DNA of 64,000 bases from Epinephelus fuscoguttatus (Eukaryota; Chordata; Actinopteri; Perciformes; Serranidae), in assembly GCF_011397635.1 (NCBI RefSeq), contig NC_064770.1:26615603-26679602 (forward strand), written 5' to 3'. Below the pieces are notes generated by a model. It was given only the letters and a program-made list of their open reading frames with translations, made no database searches and was not told the origin of the DNA. The position numbers and the translations under genes were made by a program. Shown piece by piece: positions 1 through 11,740 of this stretch (its first letter is position 1; each line of letters starts with the position of its first letter).

Positions 1-1501
1 TTCAGGCACTAATAAAAGAGAGCCCAGTGCTTCAGCACTGTGATTTTATTACAAGACTGGCTAACCTCAAGAAAGTACTCTAGACTTTAAAACAAAAAGC
101 AATGACTACATATGAAGTCAAAGTTTAGTTGTGACCAGTGTGACTCTCAGGCATTTGTGCTGTCATATCAAAATTACAGTTTTCTTTGAAATGCATAATT
201 TCAAAAAATGCATGGTAAATTTGCAGATGCTACAAAACACCGCCAAAATCAAAAGCAAGCAGACAAAGCAGGGGTGCTAAATCCAGTTAAAGCTAGCTGG
301 TGAGATAGCAAAAACTAGCTTTTAATGAAGCTAAATTTAGTTTGGGCATTTTAAGGAATTTCTATATTTTAGTACTGGCATTAAATTGTTATATAGTACT
401 CAAGTTATCACAAAACAAAAAAAATCTAAGGTAAGATTAGGAATGTAATATGGCCAGCAACAGAAAACAAGTGCAATTTGACTTTCATTTATTAAACAAC
501 CAGTTTAATTAGCAGATTAAATAATAAATTAAAAGTTAACGTAAGAAAAATCAGACTGTGACACTGAATCCATTATTATCGAGGTAACCGTGTGATGCTA
601 ACAGCGCTGTCACTCTGTGTGTGTTTGTGTGTGCGGGCGGACCCTATCTAACCATTACCTAGTGCGGCACTCACACTCCCGCATTAGTCTCATGCCACAA
701 AGAGAGAGCGACAGCGGGATGAGGAGGCGCTGAGCGAAGTAATACACTGTGTGCAGCTCTGCAATTGAATAAGATTTTACATATTTTTAACAGTAAAAAG
801 AAATATAAATGTCATGTTCACATGTGGGAAGTTGGACGGTTATCACTGGCGTCCAAATCGAGTACTTGAGAATTCTTGCCAATCCCTACTTTTTACCTAT
901 AGGTGTTTGCTGTAATTGAAATTCTGTCACTTTTCATGAACTAATGTCAAAGTAATTAAGTTTGTTTAGGTAGCAACTAAATCCATTCATGAAGAAGCTA
1001 ACTAGCCTATCTTAGCAACGTAGCACTAACTGCCATCTCAGATTTTGTCTGTAGTTAAATGGTTAAGCAAATTTAAATAAATGACATATTTAGATGTATT
1101 AAATAACAGATGAATGTATTGTATTGATTTCAAGGTTTAAAAAATTAAAATGAAGGCATATATCCTATCCATCTGTAACCACTTCACCAGTATTTACCCT
1201 GAAAGCTTTTAGCGCTTCTGTCCCTAGCTTTTCTGTCATTAATGCACCCCTCCTTTGTAGAGCAGTTCTGCAGACGACATAATACACCGTCATCTACTAT
1301 CATTAGCTCCCAGGCACAGTTTGTTTGACCAGATAAACACTGTGTTTTACTGTGAAATGGTTAAACTGTACTCAGCATATTGTAAGCTGTTTGGTGCTAA
1401 TAACATATACTGTCATCCAGAAACAGTCTGTGAAGGCATTCCTTAAATGTCAGCCACTGTTTCATGCTTCGGATTAATGTGTTGTGTTGTTGCGTCTGTA
1501 G
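1..1501 (+). other. jpt1: last intron of jpt1 (3' part)
   Basis: AT-rich sequence ending in a splice acceptor (gttgcgtctgtag, AG at 1500-1501) directly before the jpt1 terminal exon. No coding exon is recognisable in it. A GC-richer stretch at about 570-760 may be a decayed repeat, but no termini or target duplication could be defined, so I do not name it. Confidence 0.6.
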
Positions 1502-1653
1502 AGTGTCCTGACAACGCAGAGGGTGAGCAGGAGGAGCAAGAGCAGCAGCAGAAGGAGACAACAGAGCCCTCTGCCCCGTCGGGAGGTGCCAACGCTGCCA
1601 CAGGTGGCCGAAGAAACCCACCGGGTGGCAAGTCCAGCCTCATCCTGGGTTGA
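1502..1653 (+). CDS. jpt1: Jupiter microtubule associated homolog 1 (HN1), terminal coding exon
   Basis: This is the last coding exon of a JPT1/HN1 gene. The visible product is an acidic, Gln/Glu-rich stretch (CPDNAEGEQEEQEQQQK), then a Ser/Ala/Gly linker, ending in RRNPPGGKSSLILG and TGA (1651-1653). The C-terminal RRNPPGGKSSL-LG is the hallmark of JPT1; the paralogue JPT2 ends instead in NPPGGKSSISFY, so JPT1 is the better call. The exon begins after an AG at 1500-1501 and its first two bases complete a codon started upstream, so an in-frame ATG at 1447 is intronic and not the start. JPT1 proteins are small, intrinsically disordered and associated with microtubules and proliferation; that comes from family knowledge. 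The upstream exons lie outside the window. I cannot tell which teleost paralogue (a or b) this is. Confidence 0.85.
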
Positions 1654-2070
1654 GACCACTTTTTTTTCTTTTTTTTTTTTTTTTCATTCGAACGCTTTTT
1701 TATTTTTTAAAGATAAATACCCCCCACCACTCTCTTCCTCCTCATTGACTTGTCACCTTCTTCCCTACTTCACCTGCACTCACGCTGTCACGTCCATGGA
1801 CCCCTGTGTCCTCTCCCTCCACCCTCAAACCTTTTGTTTTTTCCTTTTTTCTATTAAAAGAAGAAAACTGTTGACAAAAGCACTTTATGTATCTCTCTCC
1901 CCCTCCTCCATTTCAGCCCATCCTGTAGTGCATCGCGCCTGCTGGGAAAGGCATGACGTTTAGCTTGTCCCTCATTCTTCCCTGTTGTAAATGGTAAAGG
2001 AAAAAATAATAAAAAAGATTTGATGCGTGGATTTCTAAATACAATAAAGATTGATATGAATTTGCTGTGG
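1654..2070 (+). other. jpt1: jpt1 3' untranslated region with poly(A) signals
   Basis: T/C-rich sequence follows the stop codon, including a long T tract at about 1661-1684. Two AATAAA hexamers are visible, at 2008-2013 and 2043-2048. The second is followed by a TG-rich region (tttgctgtggctgac), as expected around a cleavage site near 2065. The transcript end is inferred from these signals only. Confidence 0.6.
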
Positions 2071-3287
2071 CTGACTTTTTATGTAGTAACAGTGATGGAA
2101 ATTTGATCATGCTCGGTTACAGGTCAGAAGGCACGTAAATAAAGTACAAAAACATAGACTTAAACTCAGCTGTACTGTTGAATCTCCTTTCCAGTTTTCA
2201 TGTGCATAAATGGCCCAACAAATGGAGCCGAATATTATTTATGTACTGAGAGATGGAGCCTGAAGACTGCGGCCGTTGAGAGCAGAGACAGGCTCTGTGG
2301 CTGGAAATCTGCCCAGCCAAAGTAATCACGAAAGCTGCCTACAGTTCTGCCAAAAGAGAAACTGCATGTCTTTTCATGACATCATACGCCGGATATTTGG
2401 CTCTCCTAACAGTGTTTCTGATTTGAGAGAAGCCTAGCATTTTGTGAAGAATTGTAGGATTTTTAAAACAAAAGTCAGATTTAAAAGGTGAAGTGATTCG
2501 TGCAAATAGTTACTTGTGAAACTGGGCCTCAGACAGCACTCCTCAAATATGGCTTTATTTGGAAATGCTTGTCTTAGTCGGAGCTTATTTGCCTTCTTGA
2601 GCACCATTAGGAGCACACAAAGGGGATACAGTGCACCAGTTATTCTTTACCAGCACTTGTATTGCTTTGACATGAGTACGGTTTGCTTCAGAGGGGTGCT
2701 CACATATGCACAAAAAATGCTGAGTCACAGCTCTGAGTCCATTTAGAGGGCTGAAAAGGACCAAATGTGAAACACCCTTAGTCTCAAACTTGTATTAAGT
2801 CTGGAGCTGCTCCGTAGACAATGAATGGGAGCCTGATTTTGTGGACACAAAATATTTGTTTTCTTTTAAAACCCAAATAAGCTTTATTCTATTGTAGTGT
2901 TCTCAGTTCTGAAACTGAAAATGTACCCATGTACTCTTAACATTCCCCCTGGGTGCTCTCAGTGTCATCTGTAACATCTTCCCTAATTCATTGTTTATGG
3001 AGCAGCTACAGTCTTTATACCTGATGACATCACAAGTTTGAGTTTTAACACTGGGATTTGGGAGAGAGTCGGTCATGTTTACCAAAGTTATTGGGCTTTC
3101 TTATTTTGAAAATGGGTGTAGTTCCCCTTTAACATATGACTAATAACAGCATGGAAGCTACAGTTCCTAAACTGACTGAGTGGCAGAGTTGAGAAAGTAA
3201 ACGCTCATTCAGATGTTCCAATTATCATAGAAAGGGATGCTAAAATTCAACCCTGAAAAGTAACGAAGGTTTTGAAGGTTTATGTAG
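2071..3287. other. intergenic, no gene seen
   Basis: Only short chance frames on both strands, with no splice-supported exon, RNA gene or repeat with definable ends. The sequence is ordinary AT-rich fish intergenic DNA. Confidence 0.4.
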
Positions 3288-3508
3288 CCCTAGTTCTATT
3301 AGACCAGGCAGAGCCCTCTACAGGACCCTGGGTAATATTCGCCTCTAATTACAAGCACGCATTTGCCCTCTAAAATTTGCATAAACGTAGCCAGTCAAGC
3401 CGGACGTGCAGAGCTCATGGACGCATTACTACACACCCTACATCCTGTTCAGCAAGCAGCATAGAAGCAGCATGGCCCCTATAGGTCAAGGGCTTCACCT
3501 GTGCTAAT

Positions 3509-4182
3509 TAGGGCTGCCCCCAACTAAGAAGTTTACTAGTCAACCAATAGTCGTCATTTAGGACCATTAGTCGACTAGTCGCCCTCATGTTTCCGATATC
3601 AATTTAATTCTTAAATGATGTATTTTGGGCGGGGCAACACAATGGTTTGAGTTGAAGGTGTGAGAAAGAATGGTATCAGTAACATTGTTAACACTGTGCT
3701 ACATTACAGAGAAATACAAAACTGTACTAATGAACCTTCATTAATATAGGCCTATATTTTATCTACAAGTGCACGTCACACACTGAGCGAGCCGCCTGTT
3801 AACGACGCTGTCGGCAAAGCAGTAATGATTGTGCTAAGTGGCTAATGGGCATGTAGCTACTTCCATGTTTCAGATGATGCGTCATGTTTGTAGTCGACCA
3901 ATAAAGATGAGTTTACATATCACCTTGGGTTCGTCCTTCACCTTCTCAAAATGATCCCACACTTTGGATTTCCTGCCCGACATGTTACTAACTAGCCTGT
4001 GGAATAACCATTTTTGATTTATTTTGACAAAGCATAGCTCCTAATAGAGTTTCACATTTTTTTTGTTTTGTTTTTATTTGTTTGTTTTGTTCATTTCTGT
4101 GACTAAGCGACCAATGAAATCGTGCCAACCGATGACCTTTCTGGTTGACTATTGTTTGGTCGGCTATTAGGGGCCAGCCCTA
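3509..4182 (-). mobile_element. hAT-type non-autonomous element with perfect 8-bp TSD
   Basis: The 674-bp element begins TAGGGCTGCCCC and ends GGGGCCAGCCCTA. It is flanked on both sides by the identical octamer GTGCTAAT (3501-3508 and 4183-4190). Eight-bp duplications and TAGGG.TG..-type ends are diagnostic of hAT transposons. Near both ends are repeats of the type GTCGACTA/GGTTGACTA, as in other fish hAT families. It retains only a fragment of coding sequence (see 3921-3983), so it cannot encode a transposase. It is inserted inside the right terminal repeat of an older MITE. Confidence 0.85.
3921..3983 (-). pseudogene. start of a BED zinc-finger transposase, deletion remnant
   Basis: On the minus strand, an ATG at 3983 opens a frame reading MSGRKSKVWDHFEKVKDEPK and then a Val codon. 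This is the typical beginning of the BED zinc finger (pattern SKVW-HF) found at the N terminus of hAT transposases and ZBED proteins. After about 21 codons the similarity is lost, a stop follows, and the Cys/His ligands of the finger are not complete. It shows the surrounding element is an internal-deletion derivative of an autonomous hAT. Confidence 0.7.
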
Positions 4183-4200
4183 GTGCTAATAGAACTAGGG

Positions 4201-5767
4201 TTACAATATTGTAACCTTTGTTGATGAATGAATGCCCATGGCAATGTAACATCAAGCAAGCTGCACCGATCCTGACCAGCTAAAGGTTAGTCGCTCCGAC
4301 CCGCCTACTTCTTTATAACCTAGGCCATTGTAGTGGAGAAGCAGGGAGCCCCAGCCAACCCAGGAAGTATGCAACCAAACTGGGAAATGCCATGGTCTGA
4401 CCTTGCATGGGTTGAAAGTCAAGCAATAGACAGCGGGCAAATCGCTGTTGCTGAGGAGAAAAAGGATGTTTGATGATGTCATAATCCCTCTTTATATACG
4501 GTGGGCTCCACGTGTATTGGGTAGGCAAGTCCTGATTAACTACAAGATTTCAGTGGCCGAATGAGTGCTCATGATTGGAGGAGAGTATTATCCATAGAGT
4601 CCAGTGGAGGGCGGAGCCTTTGAGAGATAGAACAGTTGATTGTATATTTTCAAAACCTCGGTCCAGTCCTTAGTGAACTATATTCAACCAAGATGAGTCT
4701 CAGCATGAAAAGATGATCTTCAGATGTATCCCCCCTCAGTCTTTTTTGGTGTGAAAAAGATCACTCCTGATTACACACACAACGCAGTCATCTTGTCTTT
4801 ACTCCTTGACTTTGATTTGAACAGTGTGTATTGTAGGCTCTTTGTAAGTCTCTCACTGTGAGGCTGAAGGATCTTTTAGCAGTGATAACACTCTGGAGAA
4901 ATAACAGGGAATGACAGAAATGGGCAATTTGACAGGTTGTGCTGACCCAGAGAATCTGAGTTTAGTATTTTTCTGAAAGTCTTCATGCTGTGTGCTCACT
5001 GTGGGCTTCAACAGTCAGTGTCGCTCTACTGCACTGTCCATATGTCTGTGCAGGGATAGTTTCAGCCTGCTAGAGAAGGTAGAAGGTAGTCTTATTCAAA
5101 TTCAAGCTGAAAAGTGACAAAGAAAAGAACTTAAATAGTCAGAGTCAGTCCTAACCGTCTTTTGGCCCAAGCAAAATTCGTCCAATGGGCCTTCCTACCT
5201 TGACCGTGTAAATCATTTATATTGCCACACAGTCGTACCGACACGCCAGTCTGTAACTGTGTGTTTTCTCTCCACTGTCTGAGCTACAACTCGAGCTCCT
5301 TCAGAGCCAAACCCTGAGCAGCAGACGAAGAGTGCTGTGGAACAGCGGTGTGTTTAAGCCCTCATCTGCTGCGAAAGGCATGCAGAGGTCACGTAAGATC
5401 AGGAAAAGAACTTCCTGCCCTGGAGAGATGCCAGGATGTTGGAGGGCAGTCAATAAAGGCTTGTTCTCGGTAAGTGCTGTGCCCACAAGGAAAGTCCTGT
5501 GCCTTTTATTATACCTTCAGACACGGAGTCAGCCTGGCTCTCTGCTGCTTTACTCAGTCTTCTTTCTGATGCACATATGACCTTTGGAAATATGCAGAAA
5601 TATGAGAAAGGAGTGAATCGTGTTCCCAGCATTCATTTTGAGTTCGAAATGTTTGGTGTGCAGTTTTATTTTTGTCTCTTTTAGTCAGCCAGGTCACCAG
5701 AATAAGTGCCAGCATTGATACATTTGTATGTTTCATATGTAGCAGATATTCTGTTTCTTTACTTTTC
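4201..5767. other. intergenic, no gene seen
   Basis: No supported exon. A perfect 18-bp palindrome, GGTTACAATATTGTAACC, starts just inside the MITE end at 4199-4216. The rest holds only short chance frames. Confidence 0.35.
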
Positions 5768-5862
5768 ACTTTTTTGTTGTGACAACGCCGTGGGTAGCGT
5801 GTGGTTAGGTTTAAGCACAAGAAACACTTGGTTATTGTTAGGAACATATCATGTTTTGGCTT
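5768..5862. repeat. fragment of an interspersed repeat also seen at 30.7 kb
   Basis: The phrase 'gtggttaggtttaagcacaa', followed by 'aaacacttggttattgttagg', matches the 30.7-kb copy ('ggttagttttaggcacaa', 'cccttggttgtggtcagg') and, more weakly, 37.64 kb. This marks a shared dispersed family. No termini were found. Confidence 0.45.
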
Positions 5863-6303
5863 AAAGGGATAGTGCACCCAAAAATGAAAATTCAGCCATT
5901 ATCTACTCACCCATATGCCGAGGGAGGCTCAGGTGAAGTTTTACAGTCCTCACATCCCCTGCGGAGATCCAAGGGGAGAGGAGGTAGCAGCACAACTCCA
6001 CCTAATGCAGGCTGACGGTGCGAGTTTAAATGACGTTTTTCCAAACAACTTTTTATGTCAGGGCTTCAGGACACTTGGATCACTACGGACGAGCAGTATG
6101 GAGATATTTTGTGGTTTCAATTGGTTTGGTGGTTTTAATCTGGGGCGCCGTCAGCCTCCATTAGGTGGAGTTGTGTTGCCACCCACTCTCACCCTGGGAT
6201 GTCCGCAAGGGATGTGAGGACTCTAAAACTTCACCTGAGCCTCCCTCGGCATATGGGTGAGTAGATAATGGCTGAAATTTCATTTCTGGGTGCACTACTT
6301 CTC
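5863..6303. mobile_element. palindromic (long-TIR) MITE
   Basis: The left arm 5863-5970 and right arm 6197-6303 are inverted copies of about 107 bp with few mismatches; both read AGTGCACCCA, then GCCATTATCTACTCACCCAT, on opposite strands. A second inverted pair lies inside (around 5995-6020 and 6147-6172, CTCCACCTAATG...AGGCTGACGG), so nearly the whole 440 bp can fold into a hairpin. The outer motif TTAAAGGGATAG is typical of an abundant fish MITE group. No clean target duplication is visible. Confidence 0.8.
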
Positions 6304-6314
6304 CTGGTTACAAT

Positions 6315-7107
6315 TCCTTCAGGGTTCATTGTTCAGGAGGTTTTTACCAGGAGGTGCATTATCTGCAGAGGTGTCTTGCTCTCCAAAACAAACACACCTG
6401 GTGATTTATACTGGTAAAAACACAGAATACAGCAGTTTCATGTTACAAATCAGTGTCTTTCTTATGTTGTTTGGTTCGTCAGAGATGGGCCACTCGGCTG
6501 GCAACTTTTTCTCTGATAACTTAAGACCCAGATGTTCAGGAGGTTTTGAGCCAGAACCAAATTATCCACAAAGGTCTCTTCCTCCCAAAACAATCAGACC
6601 AGGGGTCTCATTTTTAAAACAATGAGTAGGATCCATACTAGAAATTTATGTACAGACAAAAGTCAAAGAGGGCATGCGCCAAAAATTATTCGAAAATATC
6701 TACAATCAGGCTTCCACCTCACCATCTGTGTCGCTAATTTCCAGTCTCCAAAATGTTCATAAGCATGGGTCAAAGTTAGAAGTAGATCACATGTTGCATG
6801 GGAAAGGGCGTACACCACTTTCAGGCCTCATTTTGAGTGTACCCAGTGTTTATAGATGCAGGTGATTTAAACCAGTTGAAAACACTGAATAAAGCAGTTT
6901 TATGTTAACAAAATCTGTTCAGACACTGCACGTCATGAAGGAGATGCTAACAATGGTGGCCAACCCAAAAATGCGAAAATGCAAATGACTGTATCTAGAA
7001 GCCATGTTGGTTTGTCCATTCTGGGCTACTGTAGAAACATGGCCCACTGTCTATGATATAAAAAGCTCATTCTAAGGTAAGGAAAACACAATGTTTCTTA
7101 TTTTCAG
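6315..7107 (+). mobile_element. MITE with internal ~200-bp repeat units, interrupted
   Basis: Two units beginning CAGGAGGTTTT (6334 and 6537) match the 220-bp units at 34.5-35.3 kb. The 3' part (6935-7107) contains 'ggtttgtccattctgggcta', shared with copies at 10.3, 27.2 and 35.35 kb. A foreign segment (6603-6859) splits the second unit. The left terminus is not clear. Confidence 0.6.
6603..6859. mobile_element. insertion inside the 6.3-7.1 kb element
   Basis: Comparison with the tandem units at 34.7-35.2 kb shows that the host unit is cut after 'atcagaccaggg' and resumes at 'aggtgatttaaacc'. The 257 bp between start with 'tctcatttttaaaacaatgagtaggatccatac' (two runs) and belong to another dispersed fish repeat. 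Boundaries are approximate. Confidence 0.45.
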
Positions 7108-9002
7108 CCCCGCCCTCTCATTTTGTTGGTCTGCTGCTGGTGTTGTATTAAAGCCTATTCCCCAGTCGAATAGTGGTTCCCTCCTGTTGATGTGTAGCGC
7201 CATCCTCGTTGTTAGGGTGAGGGATAAAGTTTGGTACAGGTTTAGGTAGGGTGAAACACGTATTAATGGGGAAACAGGCCTTGACACAACATCTGATGCC
7301 ATCTCACCTATAGCAGGTGTTTCACAATCCACAGTTCCCTTCCCTCAGCTTACGTACATGTAATCTGAACTATGTCATGATATGATGTGTTTCTTGATAG
7401 GATATGTTTGCATTGATTTAGATTTCAGGGGAGATGGAGGGAACACATCCCATCCCCCTGTTTTTTTTAATGAAATTAAAGACATTTACACCATAAACTG
7501 ATACAGAAAATTCTCATGTTGGTGCATTAAAATTCACCAGAATGCAGGAAATTAAATGTTTCATGCTCAAAATTTTCTGTGCGCCCCTTCCCTACAATGT
7601 TAAATCGAAACCTATGCCCTTGTACGTATGTAACTTACAAATGTAACATATGTGGTTTGCAGAAACGTACAAAGCCAATATTTTACTCTGCCGACTGAGC
7701 TACCCCAGTTTGCCCTTTTGTCCCAGTCAACAGCTAATCAGTAAAACCACATTAGAAACAGACTCTCATGTCTATCCCCCCTTGATCATCCAACTAATCT
7801 TTCTAGAGAGACGGGAGATTACCATTTTCCACCCCCACAGCCATATGCCAAGTTATTTAACTGATGTCTGTGATGAATGTGTGAGCGCCCCTGCTCATTT
7901 GCAACTTCAATGTATTGACAGGGCCGTAATACCATGTGCATCCCAGATGAGGCTGGGAGATCTCTGAAAAGGAAGAGTGTGGAAATGAATCGAGGAAACG
8001 AGGTGAGTCATCTCTAAGTGACATGGCAAGTGATCTGGCAATCAATACTCCCATTCAGTCATCCTGCAGTGACTCAGCAACTATAGACGGGAGGAGAAAG
8101 GAGACTTGTGGGAGGAAATACACTATTAATATGTTGCTCGATATCCTAACAACAAGCAGAAGACAGTATTACTTCTCTCATGAAATTATAAATCCACAAC
8201 CCAAGTAATTATGTTGTTATATTGGGAAAAGAAATCAAATAACCATTGTTGTCTTCCTGTCCTCGCTGTGACCACAGACAGAGCCTCCGGATTATCTTGC
8301 ACTCTCAAAACTATAACGCTTCCCACCCACCAGAAGCCCTAAACAGGAAGCACTGGTTGGCAAATGGACAGGGCCGTTTCCGTAGCGACTAAAGGGGCGT
8401 AAAAGCCCTCCTCGCAGTGTCTGCTCCAGCTCACATTGTACCTCCTTAACCAGATGAGACTGGAGGAGGGGAGCTGATGGAGGGAAGAGCGGTGGGATGG
8501 ACAGGGACCTTTTTTAGTCTGTCCCAGAGGAAGGCAGAGAGAGCAGGGGGCTGGGGTTTGTTTTTAAATGTATCTCCAAAGACTGTGAAAGCTTTTATTG
8601 ATGTTATTGATGTTGACTTTACAATTCTCTCAGGACAGTGACATCTTAATGGAGTTTGTTGAGGTCATTTTAGCCTCAAATGGTCATCATCTTATATATA
8701 GTGCTGAAACCCTGTCAGCAATCAGTAAGTTAGTGTGATAATTTATCGCTATAGCATTATGATTGATTGGAATTTGTCTTAGTGAGCTTAAACAAAGACA
8801 GAGAGTAAAATAAAGCTATTTACAAGCACATTATGCGTTAAACACAGATGGCAAAAAACAGATAGGTGCTATCCACACCCATGCAATAATCATCAGTCTA
8901 AAGAATAAAACAACTACATAAAATAAAATTCAACCGATAAGAGCACCATCGATAAAACACTGGCGCCTATAGGGAAATGGGCAGCAACAACAAACAAACC
9001 CT
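7108..9002. other. intergenic, no gene seen
   Basis: No exon supported. At 7620-7690, the stretch around 'tggtttgcagaaacgta' is shared with 31.08-31.15 kb, so part is dispersed repeat. A GC-richer, apparently unique stretch at 8250-8560 has no coding frame. Confidence 0.35.
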
Positions 9003-9560
9003 CTAAATAAAGTGCATTAAAAACATCCGCCCTACTGCACAATTGCCCTTTTGATAAGCCTCACCCTTTTGTGATGGTCCGACAAGCTGCCGACTAACTG
9101 CACTCCCTGAAGAAATATAATCAAATTTTTGGAAAACTGAAACAGTGATTCCAGAGAGAAGCAGACAGAGGGGTCTACAGTCTGTGTTTGAAGGATATAT
9201 CCAGGATGTCAAACTGACTCAGCAGCAACAACAGGTTAAAAAGACAAAGATAGTTAGAAGCTAAAGCCCAACTATAGGCTACAGATCACAGTGTAAAAGT
9301 GAACCACCACATCACTGCTGATCGACTCACCAGACAATGAATATAAAGGGAAACTTTGCTCATATTGAACCAGCTGTGTGGCATCGCAGTGTGTGCAGAT
9401 GAACGGTGTTTGGCTTCACCCCCGTGCTGCTGCCAGCACCTGGACCTCCACCGCCGCTGGACGGGCAGATGTCTGTGAAGCATCCATCTTTTAGAATTTT
9501 TAGCTTCTTTGCAGTGACATTCATATGTAAAGCACTGTCAACTGTCATGGCTGCATATAA
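9003..9560. repeat. dispersed repeat, copy A of a pair
   Basis: The sequence matches 18165-18600 in the same orientation. The segment 9145-9324 is identical, base for base, to 18331-18510 (180 bp). Flanking parts show point changes and indels. A minus-strand frame starting MTSWIYPSNTDCRPLCLLLS is shared by both copies but is short and has no recognised domain. Confidence 0.75.
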
Positions 9561-9762
9561 CTCTGGACAAACATGGATGTAAACTGTAGCTTCAACTTGA
9601 CTGGTTTGCGGAGGCATATGACCACGAGGCGGTAATTCTAGTTTAACCTGCCTAGCGGTCTGTCATGCTATGTTTGTAATGATAAGGAGGTGGACAGCTT
9701 CAGGATAATGATGAATTAGTGAAAGGGCGTACCAGGAAAAGTGTCACGGGCCCACAAGGGGA

Positions 9763-9926
9763 AACAAAAAGACCACAAAGAGACACAAAATAACTACAAA
9801 AACAGGCAAAACAATCACAAAGAAACACAAAAATACCTTAGACAAACACAAAACCACAAAAAGATGCATAACGACTAAAGATAGACACAGAAAAACAACA
9901 AGAAGAGGCATAACTACCACAAAGTC
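9763..9926. repeat. degenerate A/C-rich minisatellite
   Basis: Irregular repeats of a phrase like 'accacaaagagacacaaaa' of about 20 bp, with many substitutions. The G-poor composition stands out from the flanks. Confidence 0.6.
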
Positions 9927-10027
9927 AGTGTGTCTTGCTCCAGTGTAGGGGAGGTGTTGGGTCAGTGGCCTATTGTCTCATGTGGATATTTAGTGTTTTG
10001 GAACCTGGATGTTCTGATCTTGAAGAT

Positions 10028-10455
10028 GCAGTGTGCAGGTTTTAGTGGCATCTAGTGGTGAGGTTGCAGAACTCAAACTTCTCCCGGGCATGCTCGCATG
10101 TACCCTGCCCCTTGCTCACTCCCAACTCATCAAATACCGCCATTTGTCACTGGATCTCAGTGTCAGTAACCGACGCACAGAGGCATCCTTTGCAGCAGTA
10201 TGATACCCACTGGGCGGGTGCGCCAAGTGTGTAGGAGAACTACAGTGGCCGATGTGAAAACGCGATGGCCCTATCTGGAGCTAGTGTTTGGTTTGTCCGT
10301 TCTGGGCTACTGTAGAACAACATGGCCGACTCTAGGGAAAAGGACCTGCTTTGAATGTAGGTATAAAATGCTCATTGTAGGTTATCATAAACACATCAGT
10401 TCTTACTTTTAGGTGAAACATAGTTATGAATATTATATTACATTTCTACCAGTAA
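10028..10455 (+). mobile_element. MITE copy (AGTGTGTAGGA family)
   Basis: Starts with 'cagtgtgcaggttttagtgg', contains 'tacagtggccgatgtgaaaa' and 'tggtttgtccgttctgggct', and ends near 'catttctaccag'. The same order of phrases occurs at 27077-27774 and, in part, at 6.9-7.1 kb and 35.3-35.5 kb. The terminal repeats are eroded in this copy. Confidence 0.6.
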
Positions 10456-11740
10456 TGCTTCTTAGTCCTTTGTGAGAGGGAAGGAAATTTAAAAAGGTCG
10501 TTAGCAAGGTCACAGACCCTTCTTTTGTATTGTAGCCTTATAGATATTCATGCAAAGAAATGCTGTGCCTATTTTGGTCTTTGTCACTTAATACTTTACG
10601 TGAGTAACTGAGATATGGACCGATCATAAGTCTGACTGAATTTTACAGTCACAGTTACACTGTGTGCCACACACTTGTTGTGTTCCTTGCTTGTAAAGGT
10701 TCAGCTCAGTCATTCAATCCCTGGTTTTGTTTGTTTTTCCTTTGAATGTGTCGTCATGTGTAGTGTGAGCATTGTTTTATGTCAAACCTGGAGATGTAGT
10801 GCGACAGAGATGTGGTTTATCCCTCCATAGGCCTAGATCTGAAAGTTTGGCATTCGCTGATGGTTTCTTTGTTGTTGTCTCTATGTGATTATATTCATAT
10901 ATCCTGTTATAGTTATATTTACATATCCTTCTGGGACCCTCCATAATTTATAATACACTGTAATGTGTTTTAAGCAGATAAGAGGCCATTTTAGGTGTTA
11001 AAATACACAGTATTTGTCACCATATTATATTGTCATTCAGTATGTGTTTACATGCCACTTATTGGGGACGAGGAGTTCTAGCTGTAGACAGATGCATAAA
11101 TAAATAAATAAACACTGAAACTACATTATAATATGTTAATAACTATTTATTAAATGCTTATATAGAGCTTATAACTGCTAAATATGGGGTTTCTTGTATA
11201 TAACCTGTTCTGTATATGTCCTCTAAATGGTTAACACTCAGACATGTTTGTTCTCGTGCCACTAGAGGGCAATAATAACCCTGTAACACAGAGGCCTCCC
11301 ACCCTCTGCTGACATTAAACTTTTGACCTACTTTCAGTGAGGAATATGCATCGACATTCTATCCCTGTAGAGCAACCTCAAAAACACATCAGCTGCTAAT
11401 GTGTTTACTTGTGTCAGATGAAGAGCAGTCTAGTGTTCAGCTTCCCTCTCAGTAAGAGTTATGTGGCTTGTTTTTTTTTTTTTGAAAAGGTGATAATATA
11501 TTTCATGCTATGTGTTCATAAAGTTATTGTAGTCACTAGTTCAGATTACAGCTGCCAGCCTCACATTGCAATGTACTGTGTATAAACTGTCTGTCTGGAT
11601 TTACCAGTTTAGTTGACTGTGTCTCTTACCCACAAGTTTTACATTCTTGTTGTTGACAGTCAACAGATGTGAGGCGCAACCATAAACATTTTCTTACACT
11701 TCTGTTTTGTGGTCTCTAACTTGATGTGAAACCTTTATCA
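10456..11740. other. intergenic, no gene seen
   Basis: AT-rich sequence with a short AAAT run at about 11097-11112. Nothing coding is supported. Any promoter of the ancestral duplicated cd7 copy would lie here. Confidence 0.3.

Larger units (their letters stand above)
3288..4200. mobile_element. non-autonomous DNA transposon (MITE) interrupted by a hAT element
   Basis: Its ends are inverted: CCCTAGTTCTATTAG at 3288-3302 and its exact reverse complement at 4186-4200. The similarity continues inwards for about 30 bp with a few mismatches. Outside the arms, TA is present on both sides, which could be a 2-bp target duplication, but this is weak. Without the nested insertion (3509-4182 plus one 8-bp duplication) the element would be about 230 bp. 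Superfamily not assigned. Confidence 0.6.

Noticed and set aside
1447..1501. ATG at 1447 as start of the jpt1-like protein
   Set aside because: It lies in the intron. The acceptor AG at 1500-1501 and the known C-terminal exon layout place the start of the exon at 1502.
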